Below are positions 5,432 to 8,054 of a DNA stretch of 8,054 bases, one piece after another. The translations under genes and the position numbers were made by a program. The stretch is from an uncultured Mucilaginibacter sp. GTDB taxonomy: Bacteria > Bacteroidota > Bacteroidia > Sphingobacteriales > Sphingobacteriaceae. Under the pieces are notes generated by a model. It saw nothing but the letters and a program-made list of their open reading frames with translations. It had not been told where the DNA came from and made no database searches. The stretch covers positions 1 through 8,054 of the forward strand of contig CAISKH010000573.1 of NCBI GenBank assembly GCA_903885865.1, in the 5' to 3' direction. Each line of letters starts with the position of its first letter. Position 1 is the stretch's first letter.

Positions 5432-6460
5432 ATGTTTGAATCGTATACAATAAAGGATATCGCAAAAGCGCTCGGGCTATCAACGTCAACGGTTTCGCGG
5501 GCTTTAAACGGGAGCTATGAAATTGGTACTGAAACAAAAAAATTGGTTTTAGAATATGCTGAAAAAATTAACTACCGACCAAATCCAATTGCATTAAGCC
5601 TTAAAGATCAAAAAAGTCACTCTATTGGTGTTGTGGTTTGCGAGGTAGCAAATAATTATTTTTCGCAGGCAATAAATGGCATAGAATCCATCGCCTATAA
5701 CAGGGGCTACCATGTTATTATTACCCAAACACATGAGTCTTTTGCCCGCGAGGAAGCCAATATACAGCATTTGCTTTCAAGGCATGTTGATGGTTTGCTG
5801 GTTTCAATTTCTGCAGAAACAACAGATACAAGCCAGTTTAAATACTTGCTTGACAAAGGTTTTCCGATAGTGTTTTTTGATAGGGTTGTTGCAGATATAG
5901 AAGCTCATAAAGTAACCGCTGATAATTTTAAAGGATCGTTTGATGCAGTGGAGCTTTTAATTAAAGAGGGCTTTACTAAAATAGCTCATTTAACTAATTC
6001 AAACAATCTTTTAATAAGCAGGGAAAGATTGGAGGCTTATAGGGCGGCCTTAAATGCTCATAACATACCTTTTAACCCCGAATATGTTAAGCATTGCAAT
6101 CATGGTGGCATGGTGCAGGAAGAAGTAGAAGTAGCGGTGAACGAATTGCTAAATTTGAATCCCCGTCCCGAGGCAATATTTATAGCCAGCGACAGGCTTA
6201 CAACCAGCTGTATTTCTATAATTAAGCGGCTTGGATTAGGTGTACCCGATAACATTGCAATAGTAGGCTTTACAAATTCGAATGTTGCCGAATTGTTTGA
6301 CCCACCTTTAACGGTAATACGTCAGCCGGCCTTTCAAATCGGACAGATAGCCACCGAAATTCTTATTAAAAATATAGAAAGCAAATATCCGCTAACAGAA
6401 TTTGTAACCCAGCAATTGCAAACTGAGATCATTTTGCGATCATCGTCCAATAAACTCTAA
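5432..6460 (+). CDS. LacI-family transcriptional regulator, probably of hexuronate catabolism
   Basis: This 342-residue DNA-binding repressor or activator has the usual layout. Residues 6-60 are the LacI helix-turn-helix and hinge: TIKDIAKALGLSTSTVSRAL, then the ETKKLVLEYAEKINYRPN segment, then PIALSLK, the hinge helix that enters the minor groove. Residues about 62-335 form the periplasmic-binding-protein-like ligand domain, with SIGVVVCEVANNYFSQAING, VDGLLVSIS, FPIVFFDR, FIASDRLT, IAIVGFTNS and the closing LTVIRQP motif. It ends 19 bp from the end of uxaC, which runs towards it, so a uronate or its breakdown product is a likely ligand, by analogy with ExuR/KdgR-type control. That is context only; the ligand cannot be read from sequence. 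The start is fixed by the MFESYTIKDIAK N-terminus. There is no Shine-Dalgarno site, as expected for the phylum. Confidence 0.93.
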   Translation: MFESYTIKDIAKALGLSTSTVSRALNGSYEIGTETKKLVLEYAEKINYRPNPIALSLKDQKSHSIGVVVCEVANNYFSQAINGIESIAYNRGYHVIITQTHESFAREEANIQHLLSRHVDGLLVSISAETTDTSQFKYLLDKGFPIVFFDRVVADIEAHKVTADNFKGSFDAVELLIKEGFTKIAHLTNSNNLLISRERLEAYRAALNAHNIPFNPEYVKHCNHGGMVQEEVEVAVNELLNLNPRPEAIFIASDRLTTSCISIIKRLGLGVPDNIAIVGFTNSNVAELFDPPLTVIRQPAFQIGQIATEILIKNIESKYPLTEFVTQQLQTEIILRSSSNKL

Positions 6461-6461
6461 T

Positions 6462-6482
6462 AAAAATAACCCGGATAGGTTA
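6462..6482 (-). terminator. Weak terminator-like hairpin at the end of uxaC
   Basis: As minus-strand RNA, UAACC (6478-6482) pairs with GGUUA (6467-6471) across a six-base loop and is followed by UUUUU and further U/A. The stem overlaps the uxaC stop codon. It is only 5 bp long, so it may act weakly, but it fits the tight convergent junction with lacI. Confidence 0.35.
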
Positions 6483-7880
6483 AAAATCAAAATATTGCTG
6501 CGCGTTGTAATAACAAATATCCTGGATGATTTTTCCCGTCCATTTTAGATCATTTGGTAGCAGGCCGTTCTCTATATCCTCAGCAAACATATTGCAAACC
6601 AGCCGCCTGAAATATTCATGGCGCGGGTACGACATAAAGCTTCGTGAATCAGTAAGCATACCAACCAGCCTGGCCAAAAGGCCAATGTTTGATAGGGCAT
6701 TCATTTGTTTGGTCATGCCATCTTTTTGATCCAGGAACCACCAGGCAGATCCAAATTGAACTTTACCCGCGATAGAACCATCGTTAAAGTTACCGGTCAT
6801 GCTTGCAAAAATCTCGTTATCAGACGGGTTTACATTATAAATAATTGTCTTTGCTAATTTATTGTCAACATCAAGTTTATCCAGGAATTTTGATAAAGCT
6901 CTTGCCTGGCTGAAATCTCCGATAGAATCCCAGCCTGTATCAGGCCCCGCGTTTTTAAAAGCACGAGAATTGGCATTACGCAATGCACCCAGATGGTATT
7001 GCTGAACCCAACCTTTTTCGTGATCCCATAGTGCAAATTGGTATAACATTGCCGATTTGAATTTTAAAATCTCCACCGGTTGTAATATATCGTTCGACCT
7101 TATCTTTTTAAAAATTGCCCTGATTTCGGTTTCGGTATAATCTTCGGCATATAACTGTTCGAGGCCATGGTCTGACACCGCGCAGCCATTTGCGGCAAAA
7201 TAATCGTGTCGGCTCTTTAGCGCTATTAAATAATCATCCAATGTAACGATGTCATACCCCGAAACCTGTTCGAGTTTTTTTATATAATTATTTAAAGCGC
7301 CAACATCATCACAAGCCATTGCCTTATCGGGCCTGAACGCAGGCAACACTTTTAGGGCATGATCCCCCTGCTTTATTTTCTGGTGAAACATTAAGTTATC
7401 CAACGGATCATCAGTTGTACAGATAACTTCCACGTTCATTTTTTTAATAAGGCCGCGAACGCTGTATTCCGGCGTTTGCAATTTACTTGTACACGCCTCG
7501 TATATTTCTTTTGAATTTGCCGGCGATAACAATTCGTATATATTAAAGTAACGCTGTAATTCAAGATGGGTCCAATGGTATAATGGGTTTCGTAATGTGT
7601 ATGGTACGGTTGCCGCCCATTTGTCGAACTTTTCAAAATCGGTTTTATTACCGGTTATGAAATCTTCATTAACACCATTTGCACGCATAGCCCGCCATTT
7701 ATAATGATCGCCATACAACCAAATTTGTGTAAGGTTTTCAAATTGATGATCGTTCGCTATTGCCTCGGGCGGTAAATGGCAATGGTAATCTATTATAGGC
7801 AGTTGTTTGGCATACTCATTAAAAAGCAATTCTGCTGTTTTGCTTTCTAATAGAAAATTCTCATCTAAAAAGTTTTTCAT
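6480..7880 (-). CDS. uxaC: Uronate isomerase (glucuronate isomerase)
   Basis: This cytoplasmic enzyme interconverts D-glucuronate and D-fructuronate, and D-galacturonate and D-tagaturonate, the entry step of hexuronate breakdown from pectin and glucuronic-acid polymers. It belongs to the amidohydrolase superfamily. Visible family motifs are D31-Y-H33-C-H35-L (the metal-site H-x-H), VICTTDDPLDNL, the HLGALRNANSR segment, KVQFGSAWWFLDQKDGM and MLTDSRSFMSYPRHEYFRR. Length is 466 residues, normal for UxaC, with no lesion. A GTG at 7886 is in frame two codons earlier, but the ATG at 7880 gives the family N-terminus MKNFLDENFLL and is preferred; an in-frame TGA lies at 7893-7895. An unidentified ORF ends 19 bp upstream, so uxaC may be the second gene of an operon starting outside the window. 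It converges on a LacI regulator, a likely controller. No uxaB, uxuA or kdg gene is in view. Confidence 0.96.
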   Translation of the reverse strand: MKNFLDENFLLESKTAELLFNEYAKQLPIIDYHCHLPPEAIANDHQFENLTQIWLYGDHYKWRAMRANGVNEDFITGNKTDFEKFDKWAATVPYTLRNPLYHWTHLELQRYFNIYELLSPANSKEIYEACTSKLQTPEYSVRGLIKKMNVEVICTTDDPLDNLMFHQKIKQGDHALKVLPAFRPDKAMACDDVGALNNYIKKLEQVSGYDIVTLDDYLIALKSRHDYFAANGCAVSDHGLEQLYAEDYTETEIRAIFKKIRSNDILQPVEILKFKSAMLYQFALWDHEKGWVQQYHLGALRNANSRAFKNAGPDTGWDSIGDFSQARALSKFLDKLDVDNKLAKTIIYNVNPSDNEIFASMTGNFNDGSIAGKVQFGSAWWFLDQKDGMTKQMNALSNIGLLARLVGMLTDSRSFMSYPRHEYFRRLVCNMFAEDIENGLLPNDLKWTGKIIQDICYYNAQQYFDF

Positions 7881-7899
7881 AATCACACAAGCTCATCTT

Positions 7900-8054
7900 T
7901 TAATTGAACCCTGACATTTTTTCAGGTTTGGTCGTTCCGGCTATAAAAACACCAAATACTGGAATACCAGAAGCACTAAGTTGTAACACTTGGTAAGCTG
8001 AACCAGTTACAGCAGTTAAAGCACCAGTAGTTGTTGTAGATGAAATAACAACAC
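7900..8054 (-). CDS. C-terminal end of an unrecognised protein (5' end outside window)
   Basis: Of the three minus-strand frames only one stays open from the window edge, ending in TAA at 7900-7902. It encodes about 50 residues: a Ser/Thr/Gly-rich stretch (SSTTTGALTAVTGSAYQ), then VLQLSASGIPVFGVFIAG, then a polar tail TTKPEKMSGFN. I do not recognise the family. The alternating polar and hydrophobic pattern suggests beta structure, and there is no obvious membrane anchor. Codons are strongly T/A-ending (GTT, ACT, GGT, GCT), unlike the uxaC gene 19 bp downstream. This can mark a highly expressed gene in this phylum, or foreign or low-complexity DNA. A chance open frame cannot be excluded at this length, but the spacing to uxaC suits an operon partner. 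Confidence 0.45.
   Translation of the reverse strand, partial: VVISSTTTTGALTAVTGSAYQVLQLSASGIPVFGVFIAGTTKPEKMSGFN

Overview
This window looks like ordinary chromosomal DNA of a Bacteroidota bacterium, most likely a Sphingobacteriaceae member of the Mucilaginibacter or Pedobacter type. The assignment is an inference. It rests on the lack of Shine-Dalgarno sites before almost every start, several TAnnTTTG-type -7 promoter elements, AT-rich intergenic DNA, and the character of the proteins (a Bacteroidota-like uronate isomerase beside a LacI regulator, and an AraC regulator with an N-terminal cupin). No phage, plasmid, CRISPR or intact insertion-sequence gene is visible.

Left part (1-2469): the 5' part of a YdcZ/DUF606-type membrane transporter gene runs off the left edge on the minus strand. 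It is divergent from an AraC-family regulator (613-1482) across a 325-bp regulatory gap that carries an 18-bp tandem duplication. Just downstream on the plus strand is a two-domain protein, a ferritin-like di-iron domain fused to a VIT1-type membrane domain, which is the architecture of the iron exporter MbfA.

Middle (2577-5154): a minus-strand NADP-type beta-hydroxyacid dehydrogenase (GLYR/HIBADH family) follows. Its own promoter fixes its start at 3431. Upstream of it are an odd noncoding stretch, a 98-bp array of GGTCCAGGTG-like decamers, and a minus-strand VTT/DedA-like membrane protein whose stop codon lies inside the array. Divergent from that gene is a plus-strand membrane protein with the catalytic motifs of the sphingomyelin-synthase-like PAP2 family. 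This is notable because Sphingobacteriaceae make sphingolipids.

Right part (5155-8054): a stretch resembling the 3' end of a tRNA is followed by a strong hairpin terminator that pairs well only as minus-strand RNA. This looks like the remains of a tRNA locus or an old integration site. Next come a LacI-family regulator (plus) and, tail to tail with it, the uronate isomerase gene uxaC (minus), which begins hexuronate catabolism. The last 155 bases hold the C-terminal end of an unrecognised minus-strand ORF placed 19 bp upstream of uxaC.

No clearly new multi-gene system is visible. The best leads are the sphingomyelin-synthase-like protein, the decamer array running into a gene end, the tRNA-like relic with its terminator, the 9-mer TTGGTTTAC shared by two regulatory regions, and the unidentified ORF upstream of uxaC.
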